Origin: Nitrososphaerota archaeon
GTDB lineage: Archaea > Thermoproteota > Nitrososphaeria > Nitrososphaerales > Nitrosopumilaceae
Direction of reading: 5' to 3'
DNA length: 32,883 bases
Assembly (NCBI GenBank): GCA_022564515.1
Contig: JADFLH010000013.1
Coordinates: forward strand, 1-32,883
Made by a program: the position numbers and the translations under genes. Of this stretch, positions 17,198 to 24,602 are shown one piece after another. The notes beneath the pieces were generated by a model. The model saw only the letters and a program-made list of their open reading frames with translations. It did not search any database and was not told the origin of the DNA. Positions within the stretch are counted from its first letter, which is position 1. Each line of letters begins with the position of its first letter.

Positions 17198-17752
17198 TCA
17201 ACATGACTTGTGAGCCTCTATCAAAATTAGCTCTTCAAAAAATAATTTCTTCCTAGCCAGAATTTCTGCATCAAATCCCTCATTCCGAGTATTTTCAACA
17301 AGCTTTTCATAATTGGAAAGGGATGAGGTAACAAACAGAAATTTTCCACCTCGTTTGAGACAATTTTTGGCAGATTTGATAATCTTCATAGGCACTTTTA
17401 GTCCTTCTGGCCCTCCATCTGTTGCAATATCCAAAATTTCGTCCGATGCCAAGTAGGGCATGTTGCAAATTATAAGATCAAATTGCTTTGAAAGTACATC
17501 AGCTGCATTACAGCAAACAAGATTTTTAGTTTTATTTGATTGATTTTGTAATGCTTCAAAGTTTATGTCCGTTCCAACAACAAAATGAAATGATCTTGAA
17601 AGAACCTTTGTTAGATAACCAGAACCACTACCGATGTCTAATGCAGCATCCCCTTTTTCATTTTTTATGTGATCTTCTAAAAAGTAGGTATCTTCTGCTG
17701 GACTATATGTTTCATTTTTTGATAATTTGTTTTGCAATTTTGATAATCTCAT
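17198..17752 (-). CDS. HemK/Mtq2-type glutamine methyltransferase
   Basis: 184 aa from ATG 17752. The SAM site is ALDIGSGSGYLT, preceded by TYSPAEDTYFLEDHI, a mark of the archaeal/eukaryal HemK2 (Mtq2) group that methylates the GGQ glutamine of release factor aRF1. The substrate-gripping NPPY motif reads NMPYLASDE here, with Met in the second position. The gene overlaps the end of ksgA by 41 nt and a GGAG directly abuts its ATG, so the real start may be slightly further in. It is the last gene of the L21e operon. Confidence 0.8.
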   Translation of the reverse strand: MRLSKLQNKLSKNETYSPAEDTYFLEDHIKNEKGDAALDIGSGSGYLTKVLSRSFHFVVGTDINFEALQNQSNKTKNLVCCNAADVLSKQFDLIICNMPYLASDEILDIATDGGPEGLKVPMKIIKSAKNCLKRGGKFLFVTSSLSNYEKLVENTRNEGFDAEILARKKLFFEELILIEAHKSC

Positions 17753-18419
17753 CTCCTTTTAATTCATCAAGTCTTTTAGTAGAATCAACACTTTTGCCAA
17801 ACCGTGCTAAAATGTTCTGAAGTGTTTTTCTTCTGTATGAAAACATTTTGTTTACTATTTTTATAGTTTCTTTAGAAACTGGTTTCCTGCTTTTTAATTT
17901 CAAAACCACTGAATCCACCTTTGGCTGTGGAACAAAATTACTTTTGTGAACCTTTGCTATAGTCTCAATATCCAATGCATGTTGAGATAAAATAGAAATT
18001 GCTTTGCGTTTCTTTTTAGAGTTTGTTACAAGTTTTTCTGCAAATTCTTTTTGAACCATTATAACAGCTCGCGAAAATTTTTTCTGGATCAGCCATTCAA
18101 TAGCATCTCTGCTTTTTGAGTAAGGCAAGTTTGATACAAAAACAGAGAATTTTTCCTTTGATTTGAATCCATCTTTGTTCTCTAACTTTAGATTTGAAAA
18201 ATTTGAAATCATAGTTTGTGCATAATGATATAGTTTTTTGTCTGATTCGTAAGATACCACATTTTTTGCTGATTTGCACAAAAGTGTGGTAAGAATACCC
18301 ATTCCTGTTCCTATCTCTAGTACATCATCATGTTTGTTGAGGTGAGCGGCTGATACAATCAATTCAGCGATTTTTTTAGATTTTAAAAAGTGCTGCCCAA
18401 GTTTCTGGCGTTTTTTCAT
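17712..18419 (-). CDS. rsmA: 16S rRNA dimethyladenosine transferase KsgA/Dim1
   Basis: 235 aa from ATG 18419. It dimethylates two adjacent adenines in the 3' hairpin of 16S rRNA. Motifs: KLGQHFLKSKKIAELI, VLEIGTGMGILT (SAM site), SNLPYSKS (catalytic NLPY), and FVPQPKVDSVVLKL with SYRRKTLQNIL in the C-terminal part. It is somewhat shorter than bacterial KsgA. Its ATG overlaps the stop of the DUF655 gene by 4 nt, which indicates coupled translation. Confidence 0.9.
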   Translation of the reverse strand: MKKRQKLGQHFLKSKKIAELIVSAAHLNKHDDVLEIGTGMGILTTLLCKSAKNVVSYESDKKLYHYAQTMISNFSNLKLENKDGFKSKEKFSVFVSNLPYSKSRDAIEWLIQKKFSRAVIMVQKEFAEKLVTNSKKKRKAISILSQHALDIETIAKVHKSNFVPQPKVDSVVLKLKSRKPVSKETIKIVNKMFSYRRKTLQNILARFGKSVDSTKRLDELKGDEIIKIAKQIIKK

Positions 18420-18982
18420 CGTTTTACGAAGAGATTCATTCGTGTTTCACCTGTAATCTCCTCCATAATTCGCTTTGAAATTTGCTTTTGCGGATCTTTT
18501 AATCCAATTCTTTTCTGAAGGTCTTCAAGATTTTCAAACTTTTTCTTTTCTCTTTCTTCAAGCATTGCCTTCATGTAGGTTTTGCCAATTCCTGGGATTA
18601 ATTCAAGGGCATGAATTCTTGGGGTTAGTGGTCGTGCATTGTTTAGATAATCAACAAACCTTTGTTCATTTTCTGTTACAATTTTTTCAACAACACCCTG
18701 AAGCTCTGTTTGTGCTGATGAAGAAATACTTTTGTAATCCATTTTGCCTAAAACAGAAAGAACTTTAGTTCTTCCTTCCTTTCCAATGAAAATTTTTTCA
18801 CCAACATCAAAACTAGAATTTGGAACTCCAAGAATTTCAAGCAAGGTTAATCTATCTTCTCCAATCGCGGTGACGATAATTCCTTCACGTCCTCGTACTG
18901 TTATTGATTTTTTTCTTGGATTAAAGTCTAATACGTAAGCGTGTTCCTCATACTTTCTAGGTGGGTTATATGCCCTTTCCAA
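18416..18982 (-). CDS. DUF655 RNA-binding-like protein
   Basis: 188 aa from TTG 18982. It has an S1/OB-like N-terminal region (KKSITVRGREGIIVTAIGE, VGEKIFIGKEGRTKV) and a helix-hairpin-helix part (ALELIPGIGKTYMKAMLEE). This matches archaeal DUF655, always found between rpoF and ksgA in this operon. It is presumed to bind RNA or DNA; no activity is established. It begins 19 nt after rpoF and runs into ksgA. Confidence 0.85.
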   Translation of the reverse strand: MERAYNPPRKYEEHAYVLDFNPRKKSITVRGREGIIVTAIGEDRLTLLEILGVPNSSFDVGEKIFIGKEGRTKVLSVLGKMDYKSISSSAQTELQGVVEKIVTENEQRFVDYLNNARPLTPRIHALELIPGIGKTYMKAMLEEREKKKFENLEDLQKRIGLKDPQKQISKRIMEEITGETRMNLFVKR

Positions 18983-19001
18983 AAAAATTCCACCTTGCTA
19001 A

Positions 19002-19328
19002 CTACGATTTCTCCTTGATAATTTTCAGAATCTTCTTTAGTGTTTCAGCAAGGATGAGTTTTTTCCAACCGAAGGTGAAAGAACGAAGTTCCGCTAATGT
19101 TGTTGGCATAATGCTTACTAATTCCGCAGCTTCATCTTCTGTTAATTCACAATCTTTTATGAGTTGTTCTCTCATTTTTTTGGCATTTTTTGGTTCAAGC
19201 TTTGTAAATTTTGAAGCATAGTCAAAAGTCCAGCGTTGAATTTGGTCCATAGATTCTATATCTACTTTGCCTAAAATTTCTTTAACCTCTGAAATAGAGA
19301 TAGGTTTTTTCTTTTTTAGCTCTTCCAT
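19002..19328 (-). CDS. rpoF: RNA polymerase subunit RpoF (Rpb4)
   Basis: 108 aa from ATG 19328. It is the Rpo4/Rpb4 partner of RpoE in the polymerase stalk. The sequence has the HRDC-like helical core (ISISEVKEIL, TFDYASKFTKL, LTEDEAAELVSIMP). It begins 3 nt after the L21e stop, in the conserved order L21e-RpoF-DUF655. Confidence 0.9.
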   Translation of the reverse strand: MEELKKKKPISISEVKEILGKVDIESMDQIQRWTFDYASKFTKLEPKNAKKMREQLIKDCELTEDEAAELVSIMPTTLAELRSFTFGWKKLILAETLKKILKIIKEKS

Positions 19329-19331
19329 TTT

Positions 19332-19631
19332 CTACACACCGAACGGTTTGATATGGTCAAATCTAGTGATTAAGGTTTTCGTCTTGTTACCTAGTTTGAC
19401 ATCCAAGGTAATAGCACGTCGTCCAACAGCACGAACTGTACCAACTTTTCCGTGATATCTTCGATGGGGCATTCCCTTATGTTGCCTTGGATCGATTTTG
19501 ATCAGAGCCTTATCCCCCTCATGATATTCTCTAAGAAGAAATGATACTCCCCGAGGTTGTTTTTTGGTCAAAACTGATCTTGATTTGTGCCTAAATCCAT
19601 AAGAACGACCATGGGGCTTCTTTGTAGTCAT
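19332..19631 (-). CDS. rpl21e: Ribosomal protein L21e
   Basis: 99 aa from ATG 19631. Family features are KPHGRSYGFRHKSRSV at the N-terminus, KIDPRQHKGMPHRRYHGK, the VGTVRAVGRRA core, and HIKPFGV at the end. It is the first gene of a five-gene operon (L21e, RpoF, DUF655, KsgA, HemK) that ties ribosome, polymerase stalk and rRNA/release-factor methylation. Confidence 0.97.
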   Translation of the reverse strand: MTTKKPHGRSYGFRHKSRSVLTKKQPRGVSFLLREYHEGDKALIKIDPRQHKGMPHRRYHGKVGTVRAVGRRAITLDVKLGNKTKTLITRFDHIKPFGV

Positions 19632-19655
19632 ATTTGACTAAAACTTTTCAAGCCC

Positions 19656-19666
19656 TATTTTAATAC
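19656..19666 (-). promoter_or_regulatory. TATA box of the L21e operon
   Basis: On minus it reads AGTATTAAAATA, about 29 nt before ATG 19631, leaderless spacing for the operon. Confidence 0.5.
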
Positions 19667-19808
19667 TATGTAATAAAAAAGCAGTAATGATTAAGAAATT
19701 AAGCTATCATCTCCTGATTTTGAGAATTTTAAACTAAACAGAGTAAATGCCAACATTTTGTTTTACGATGAACAGTTAATCAGAAATTTTGTAATTTACT
19801 ATGATTGA

Positions 19809-19832
19809 TCTACAGTTCGTATCAAGTGTTAA
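19809..19832 (+). repeat. 24-bp intergenic dyad element, copy 3
   Basis: ACAGTTCGTATCAAGTGTTAA differs from the consensus by one base in the core. It lies 10 nt beyond the stop of the modular exported protein gene on minus. Confidence 0.75.
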
Positions 19833-19842
19833 TGAAGGAACA

Positions 19843-21189
19843 TCAAGCTTGTAACAAAGACAGTTGTCCAGATGCACTTAAAGACCATTGACCTGAGATC
19901 TTACTGTTTTTTATGATTTCCAATTCGATTGGTTCTGTTCCAAAGTCTCCTTCAAGTGCTGAATCAAAGTCTATAGATAGTCTGATCGTGTTTCCATTTC
20001 CAACACTGTCAATGGCCTGTAAGATTAAAACCATAGAGTCTTTTTCTCCTGAAGGACCTGTTGATGAAATCCTTGCTTTTCCAAAGACAACATCATAAAT
20101 ATTATCTCCGACAAATATTTCTCCTCCTGTTACCTTAAACTTTGAAACTTTAGACGTTGTCACCAAATTTTCAATAAAGATTTCACCTGAAACAGCAGTT
20201 GTTACAGATTCATCAAAGAGGGATGAAGCCATTCCATCAATGGAAATACTGTATGAATTGAATACAGGATCGATTTTTGGTATGTTTCCAAAGTATTCTC
20301 CAGTTTCAACCTTTTTTAACAAAGTTTGTAGCCGTTGTTCCAAATCTGTGATTCTTTGTTCTAACTTTTGTATGAGGTCTTCAGCTCTTTGTAATGCTTG
20401 AGATTCCTTTTCAGCAAGTCTTACTTCAAGATCTATTTGTTTTTCAGCTAACCTTGCCTCTTTTTCAGCAAGTCTTGCTTCTCTCTCAGCTTGTTTTCCA
20501 CCTAGTAGAGATTCCACCTCAGCTGTCACCATTGGACCACCTTCTCCATCACAAGAACCCACATAATCTCCATGAGCTATATGTTTGCTGACAGCAGGGT
20601 CACCTATGGTAATTGTATGAGCTTTGCTTGGATTGCCTGGAGGAACATGACAAATTACTGTTTTATCACCTGGTGGTCCTCCATTCCCGTCCTCACCATT
20701 CTCTTCTTCAAACTCTATCTCTGTTGCAAGCAAAACACAATCTTCGGTGAGTGTACCTTCAACCTCAACTTCATCATCTACTTTTAAAACACTGAATTCT
20801 GCAAAGTTTTCGAATTTTGTATTTCCATCAGTGTTTATAGTACATATGCCATCATCCTCTGTTTCGAGTGTAAAGGATGTGTCTGAAATTCCAGTAATTT
20901 TTCCCTTAAGTTCTACTTTCTCTTCTTCATCCTCTTCGGCTTCCACGTCACCTGAAATACCTATCTTTTCTTCTAGTGTGATTTCTATCTTTTCTTGAGC
21001 AAAAGCAAAATTACCTAATGGTAGTTGAAAATCGTTAGTAATATCCTGATTAAGATTTGGTGGAATGGATGGATAACTTGCTAAACCTAAAACTAGAACT
21101 GACATAAGAAAAATACAGCTAATATTAGAGATCAATGTGAAGTATCGATCTGATGCATTAAATTTAACAGTTACGTAGTATTGATTCAA
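19843..21189 (-). CDS. Modular exported protein: DUF5666-like, HGDY motif, coiled coil
   Basis: 448 aa from TTG 21189; an inner ATG at 21105 is possible. A hydrophobic stretch at about 19-38 and NFAFAQ at about 60-65 look like an export signal. Residues about 90-160 form a small beta domain (LKGKITGISDTSFTLET, VDDEVEVEGTL) like DUF5666. Residues about 178-213 carry VICHVPPGNPSKAHTI and HIAHGDYVGSC, a Cys/His motif seen in secreted proteins. Residues about 225-295 are a coiled coil with REARLAEKEARLAEKQ repeats. The rest is a beta-rich C-terminal domain. The combination suggests a surface-anchored stalked protein. Role unknown. Confidence 0.75.
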   Translation of the reverse strand: MNQYYVTVKFNASDRYFTLISNISCIFLMSVLVLGLASYPSIPPNLNQDITNDFQLPLGNFAFAQEKIEITLEEKIGISGDVEAEEDEEEKVELKGKITGISDTSFTLETEDDGICTINTDGNTKFENFAEFSVLKVDDEVEVEGTLTEDCVLLATEIEFEEENGEDGNGGPPGDKTVICHVPPGNPSKAHTITIGDPAVSKHIAHGDYVGSCDGEGGPMVTAEVESLLGGKQAEREARLAEKEARLAEKQIDLEVRLAEKESQALQRAEDLIQKLEQRITDLEQRLQTLLKKVETGEYFGNIPKIDPVFNSYSISIDGMASSLFDESVTTAVSGEIFIENLVTTSKVSKFKVTGGEIFVGDNIYDVVFGKARISSTGPSGEKDSMVLILQAIDSVGNGNTIRLSIDFDSALEGDFGTEPIELEIIKNSKISGQWSLSASGQLSLLQA

Positions 21190-21267
21190 AAATTCACATG
21201 ATACTTGTAAAAAATTGTTATATTATTTTATGACACTACCATTTCATAAACAACTCTAGACAGAATT

Positions 21268-21281
21268 ACCGAACTTTCGGT
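21268..21281. repeat. Short hairpin downstream of radA
   Basis: ACCGAA-CT-TTCGGT is a perfect 6-bp inverted repeat 84 nt beyond the radA stop. Without a T run it is a weak terminator candidate. Confidence 0.3.
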
Positions 21282-21364
21282 CAAGAATTATGTAATGACC
21301 AAGACTTGTCTAGTTTTAGGCATAAAATAGTGTGTCCCCAAAGTGGGAGGCTACGTGTAAACAC

Positions 21365-22420
21365 TTACTCGGAATCTGGTTCAGAGTCAGTGATGTCTTT
21401 AGAATCAATAGATTCTGGAGTGTCTTTTTTGGTTGTAGTTTTCTTTTTTCTTTTACCTTCTTCATCAAGATCAACAACTCCAGCTTCTCCCAATGCAAAG
21501 ATTACTTCCGTTTCTGGATGATGTGGACTATCAATCATTCTCGCAATTCGTTTTTTGCCAGATTTTTTGAAGTAAATTCTGTAAGTACTTGTATGTGCAA
21601 AAATATTGCCTCCTACTGGACGAGTTGGATCACCAAAGAACACGTCTGGTGCTGCCATCACTTGATTTGTTGCAATAGCAGCAATGTTGTAAATTTCAGC
21701 AATTCTTACCAAGAGATGCAAAAAATGATTGAGTTTTTGCTGTCTTGCTGCCAGAGTTCCTCTTCCAAGATATTCTGCTCTGAATAGACCTACTGCCGAA
21801 TCAACAATAATTAACTTGATGTTGTTTTTTTCAATTACTGGACCAGCTTCTTCTAGAATAAGTGTCTGATGTGCGCTATTGTAGGCTCTAGCAACAATTA
21901 TGTTCTCAAGAACTTTTTCAGGATCCATTTCGTTAGCCTTTGCTATAGTCACTATTCTTTCTGGCCTGAAGGTGTTTTCTGTATCTATGTATAATACACC
22001 GCCTCCTAAACCACCTTCCTCTTTTGGTTTTTGAACAGTGATACACATGGTATGACAAAATTGTGTCTTTCCACAACCAAATTCTCCATATACTTCGGTG
22101 AGTGCTTGTGTTTCAACTCCACCATCAAATAATGTATCAAGACTATTAGTACCAGTTGTAATTTTACCTATATCCTGTCTTCTTTTGTAAATATCAGTTG
22201 CACTCTCAAAATCTTTAGCGATTAATCCTTCCTCAACAAGCTGTTTACGAGCCTTGTTGACTATTTTTTCTGCTATCTCTTTATCCATACCTGTAATTTC
22301 AGCAATTTCTACAGGACCTCTTATAATTAGATCCATTATGTTATGAATGCCGGCATCAGTTAGTTTTCTAGTAGTTACTGGACCTACGCCTTCTAAACTA
22401 TCTAATCTCAAATCTTCCAT
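21365..22420 (-). CDS. radA: DNA repair and recombination protein RadA
   Basis: 351 aa from ATG 22420. It is the archaeal Rad51/RecA recombinase that forms filaments on single-stranded DNA. An N-terminal helix-hairpin-helix domain (LEGVGPVTTRKLTDAGI) precedes the ATPase core with Walker A GEFGCGKTQF, the ENTFRPERI segment, Walker B LIIVDS, and L2-region ATNQVMAAPDVFFGD. The last 30 residues are an extra tail, first Lys-rich (GKRKKKTTTKKD) and then acidic (DITDSEPDSE), beyond the usual RadA end. Confidence 0.97.
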   Translation of the reverse strand: MEDLRLDSLEGVGPVTTRKLTDAGIHNIMDLIIRGPVEIAEITGMDKEIAEKIVNKARKQLVEEGLIAKDFESATDIYKRRQDIGKITTGTNSLDTLFDGGVETQALTEVYGEFGCGKTQFCHTMCITVQKPKEEGGLGGGVLYIDTENTFRPERIVTIAKANEMDPEKVLENIIVARAYNSAHQTLILEEAGPVIEKNNIKLIIVDSAVGLFRAEYLGRGTLAARQQKLNHFLHLLVRIAEIYNIAAIATNQVMAAPDVFFGDPTRPVGGNIFAHTSTYRIYFKKSGKKRIARMIDSPHHPETEVIFALGEAGVVDLDEEGKRKKKTTTKKDTPESIDSKDITDSEPDSE

Positions 22421-22470
22421 TTCATCATAAAGTAATATACGGTACTATTAGAAAGTAGGTAATTATAGAA

Positions 22471-22656
22471 TCACCTTCTTCTTCTTCTTCTTTGCCCTGG
22501 TTTGTTTTGACCGGGAGTTCTATTCAAAGTGAATCTCTTACGAAAATTGCTTTTGTTTCTAAGACTAGAGTGAGTACCAATTCTTTTTCTTCCCTCTACT
22601 TTTGGTGTCTGACCTCTTACTTTTCCCGCTTTAGTAAGCGATCCGTGAGTTGCCAT
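22471..22656 (-). CDS. rps30e: Ribosomal protein S30e
   Basis: 61 aa from ATG 22656. It starts MATHGSLTKAGKVRGQTPKV and ends GQNKPGQRRRRRR, both typical of S30e (FAU C-terminal part), a basic small-subunit protein. It lies 50 nt upstream of radA on the same strand, and the two may be cotranscribed. Confidence 0.92.
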   Translation of the reverse strand: MATHGSLTKAGKVRGQTPKVEGRKRIGTHSSLRNKSNFRKRFTLNRTPGQNKPGQRRRRRR

Positions 22657-22712
22657 AATTTATCATTTTTTGAATTGAATTTATGTATTTGTATAAAATT
22701 TATCAGGTTTTA

Positions 22713-22742
22713 CGCCTGAATTGTCCATGCTAAGACTTTAGG
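22713..22742. repeat. Imperfect hairpin upstream of rps30e
   Basis: GCCTGAA and TTTAGGC pair at six of seven positions across 16 nt, in the 260-base gap between rps30e and the thioesterase gene. No gene was found in this gap. Confidence 0.3.
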
Positions 22743-22915
22743 CAGTATCGATATTTACATTTCGTATAAAATGCTAAACTCTTGAAAGTATATGGTACTT
22801 TTCTTTGTGTTTTGCGTTACGAGAAGATGTGTCAAGCTTTAGATTACAACAAACACTCAAAATCCCGATAATATGAGAATGTCTGATCATCTTGAAAAGA
22901 GAAAAAAGTCCAGCC

Positions 22916-23362
22916 ATGTCTAAATCTGAGATGACGGTACGAATGTTTCCATCAAACGCAAATCCATCTGGAAATGTTTTTGGGGGATATATTCTAAAAC
23001 AAATTGATCTAATTGCAGGTTTAGTGGCACAACGACATGCACAAACCAATGCTGTTACTGCGTCTATTGATCGAGTTAATTTCCTAAAGCCTGTCTTTGT
23101 AGAAGATGTATTGGTGCTACATGCAAGACTTAATTATGTTCATAGATCATCCATGGAAATTGAAATTAGCGTATCCGCTGAGAATTTGGCCAAAGGAACT
23201 AGTACCCTAACAGGAACTGCATTTGTCACCATGGTCGCATTAGATAAAAATAGTAAACCTACCCAAGTTCCAGAATTAATACTTGAGAGTGAAGAGGATA
23301 AAAGAAAATTTGCTGAAGGAAAGTTAAGAATGGAGCAAAGAATTAAAGAACGCAATTATTGA
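22916..23362 (+). CDS. Acyl-CoA thioesterase, YciA-like hotdog fold
   Basis: 148 aa from ATG 22916; a TTG at 22892 would add eight residues, less likely given the TATA-like ATAATAT near 22868. The hotdog helix NVFGGYILKQIDLIAGLVAQRHA carries the catalytic Asp (split here as NVFGGYILKQ and IDLIAGL). ASIDRVNFLKPV and AFVTMVALD complete the acyl-CoA hydrolase pattern. It would release free fatty or organic acids from CoA. Substrate unknown. Archaea of this group lack fatty-acid membranes, so short acyl-CoAs are plausible. Confidence 0.85.
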   Translation: MSKSEMTVRMFPSNANPSGNVFGGYILKQIDLIAGLVAQRHAQTNAVTASIDRVNFLKPVFVEDVLVLHARLNYVHRSSMEIEISVSAENLAKGTSTLTGTAFVTMVALDKNSKPTQVPELILESEEDKRKFAEGKLRMEQRIKERNY

Positions 23363-23377
23363 GATGTTCAACCTAAA

Positions 23378-24436
23378 TTACATTTCATAACATTTAGAAA
23401 AGTGCAACAGTTTTCTTTGTATTCTTAAAATTCCAAAAATTGCTGATAAGGAAAGAGTGAAGATTAAAAATGTAAACGAACCAAATTCTGGAATATAATT
23501 TGAATTATAGTATGATTCGTTCAATCCACTGACACTCAGTCCTGGTACCACTCCTCCACCTATAACGTATATTCTGTCATTTACAGTAGCTGATCCAAGA
23601 CCATGGCGTGCCGTTGGCATCGGTATACGAGTTTGCCAACCTTGTTTTGGAATGTATTGTTCGTTTTGATCAAATGTTCCAAATGGCGACTCTCCTCCAA
23701 AAACAATGATTGTTCCGTTAATTGGTGATGATGTCAAACCACCTCGCGGTGTTGGCATTTCTTCTAATATTTCCCATCTGTTAGTTTGTGGGTCATACAC
23801 TTCATTGGTTCCAAGATTCAAAGCCATTGTCATCACTCTCCCACCAATAACATACATCTTTTTTTCAATAACAGCGGAGGTTAAGTGTTCACGTGCAGTT
23901 GGCATTGGAGCCTTGGTTTGCCAAGAGTTTGTTTTTGTATCAAATGCCTCATTTACTGAAAGAGTGATTGTATTTGCTCCTCCCACTGCATACAAGGTAT
24001 TTCCAATAAACTGTGCAGTTAATGCTCCTCTTGGTGTTGGCATCGGTGGGCCTATACGCCAGTTGTCTGTTACAGTATTATAAATAAACAACAAATCTAC
24101 GGGTTGCCAACCATTCTTGTAACCTCCTACAACATAGATCTCTCCATTATAAGCTGCTGCCCCAACATGATGTAATTCTTCTGGAATGGCTGAAACAGAA
24201 TTCCAAGAATTGTTTATCGTGTCAAACTCTTCAATGATGTTTGTTGTTCTTCCATCTCTATCAAAGCCACCTATCAAGTAAATTTTCTCTTCAACAGAAA
24301 CTGCTACAATCTCTGTACGTGGAGTGGGCATGGGTGTCAATGATTCCCAAATTTCCTTAGGAAGTTCCTCCGCAAGAGCTTCTTGAAAGATGATAATTAA
24401 CAAAAGCAAAATAAGAATTGAAGGAATTTTCAACAA
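23378..24436 (-). CDS. Surface Kelch-repeat protein with PEFG-CTERM anchor
   Basis: 352 aa from TTG 24436. A signal peptide (IPSILILLLLIIIFQEALA) is followed by six Kelch repeats, each with MPTPR or MPTAR, a beta strand and a YxxGG turn (YLIGG, YVVGG, YAVGG, YVIGG, IVFGG, YVIGG), enough for a beta propeller. At 316-319 comes PEFG, then a membrane span (FTFLIFTLSLSAIFGIL) and a basic RIQRK. This is the PEFG-CTERM signal, the thaumarchaeal relative of PEP-CTERM, recognised by an archaeosortase-type enzyme. It is probably a cell-surface adhesin-like or binding protein. Confidence 0.88.
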   Translation of the reverse strand: MLKIPSILILLLLIIIFQEALAEELPKEIWESLTPMPTPRTEIVAVSVEEKIYLIGGFDRDGRTTNIIEEFDTINNSWNSVSAIPEELHHVGAAAYNGEIYVVGGYKNGWQPVDLLFIYNTVTDNWRIGPPMPTPRGALTAQFIGNTLYAVGGANTITLSVNEAFDTKTNSWQTKAPMPTAREHLTSAVIEKKMYVIGGRVMTMALNLGTNEVYDPQTNRWEILEEMPTPRGGLTSSPINGTIIVFGGESPFGTFDQNEQYIPKQGWQTRIPMPTARHGLGSATVNDRIYVIGGGVVPGLSVSGLNESYYNSNYIPEFGSFTFLIFTLSLSAIFGILRIQRKLLHFSKCYEM

Positions 24437-24508
24437 AATCTTTATGGCATCATTCTATCTAAACCAAATCAATTAAAGACCAAGACTTTTTTGGATTTTT
24501 TTGATACA

Positions 24509-24532
24509 TTAACAGTTCATATCAAGTTTGGT
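24509..24532 (+). repeat. 24-bp intergenic dyad element, copy 4 (degenerate)
   Basis: TTAACAGTTCATATCAAGTT keeps the left arm and most of the core (TTCATATC in place of TTCGTATC); the right arm is lost. It lies between the divergent Kelch and acs genes, 71 nt before acs. Confidence 0.6.
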
Positions 24533-24568
24533 AGATTCTCAAAAATGAGATTTTGATATTCTCTTTAT

Positions 24569-24579
24569 CAATATAAATT
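24569..24579 (+). promoter_or_regulatory. TATA box of acs
   Basis: CAATATAAATT is centred about 29 nt before ATG 24603. It supports that start over TTG 24591. Confidence 0.55.
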
Positions 24580-24602
24580 GGTAAATCTATTTGGAAGGCA
24601 TA

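Noticed and set aside
17176-23393. TTACATTTCATAACA at 17176-17190 and 23379-23393 as another repeat family
   Set aside because: Only two AT-rich matches; the second overlaps the end of the Kelch gene.
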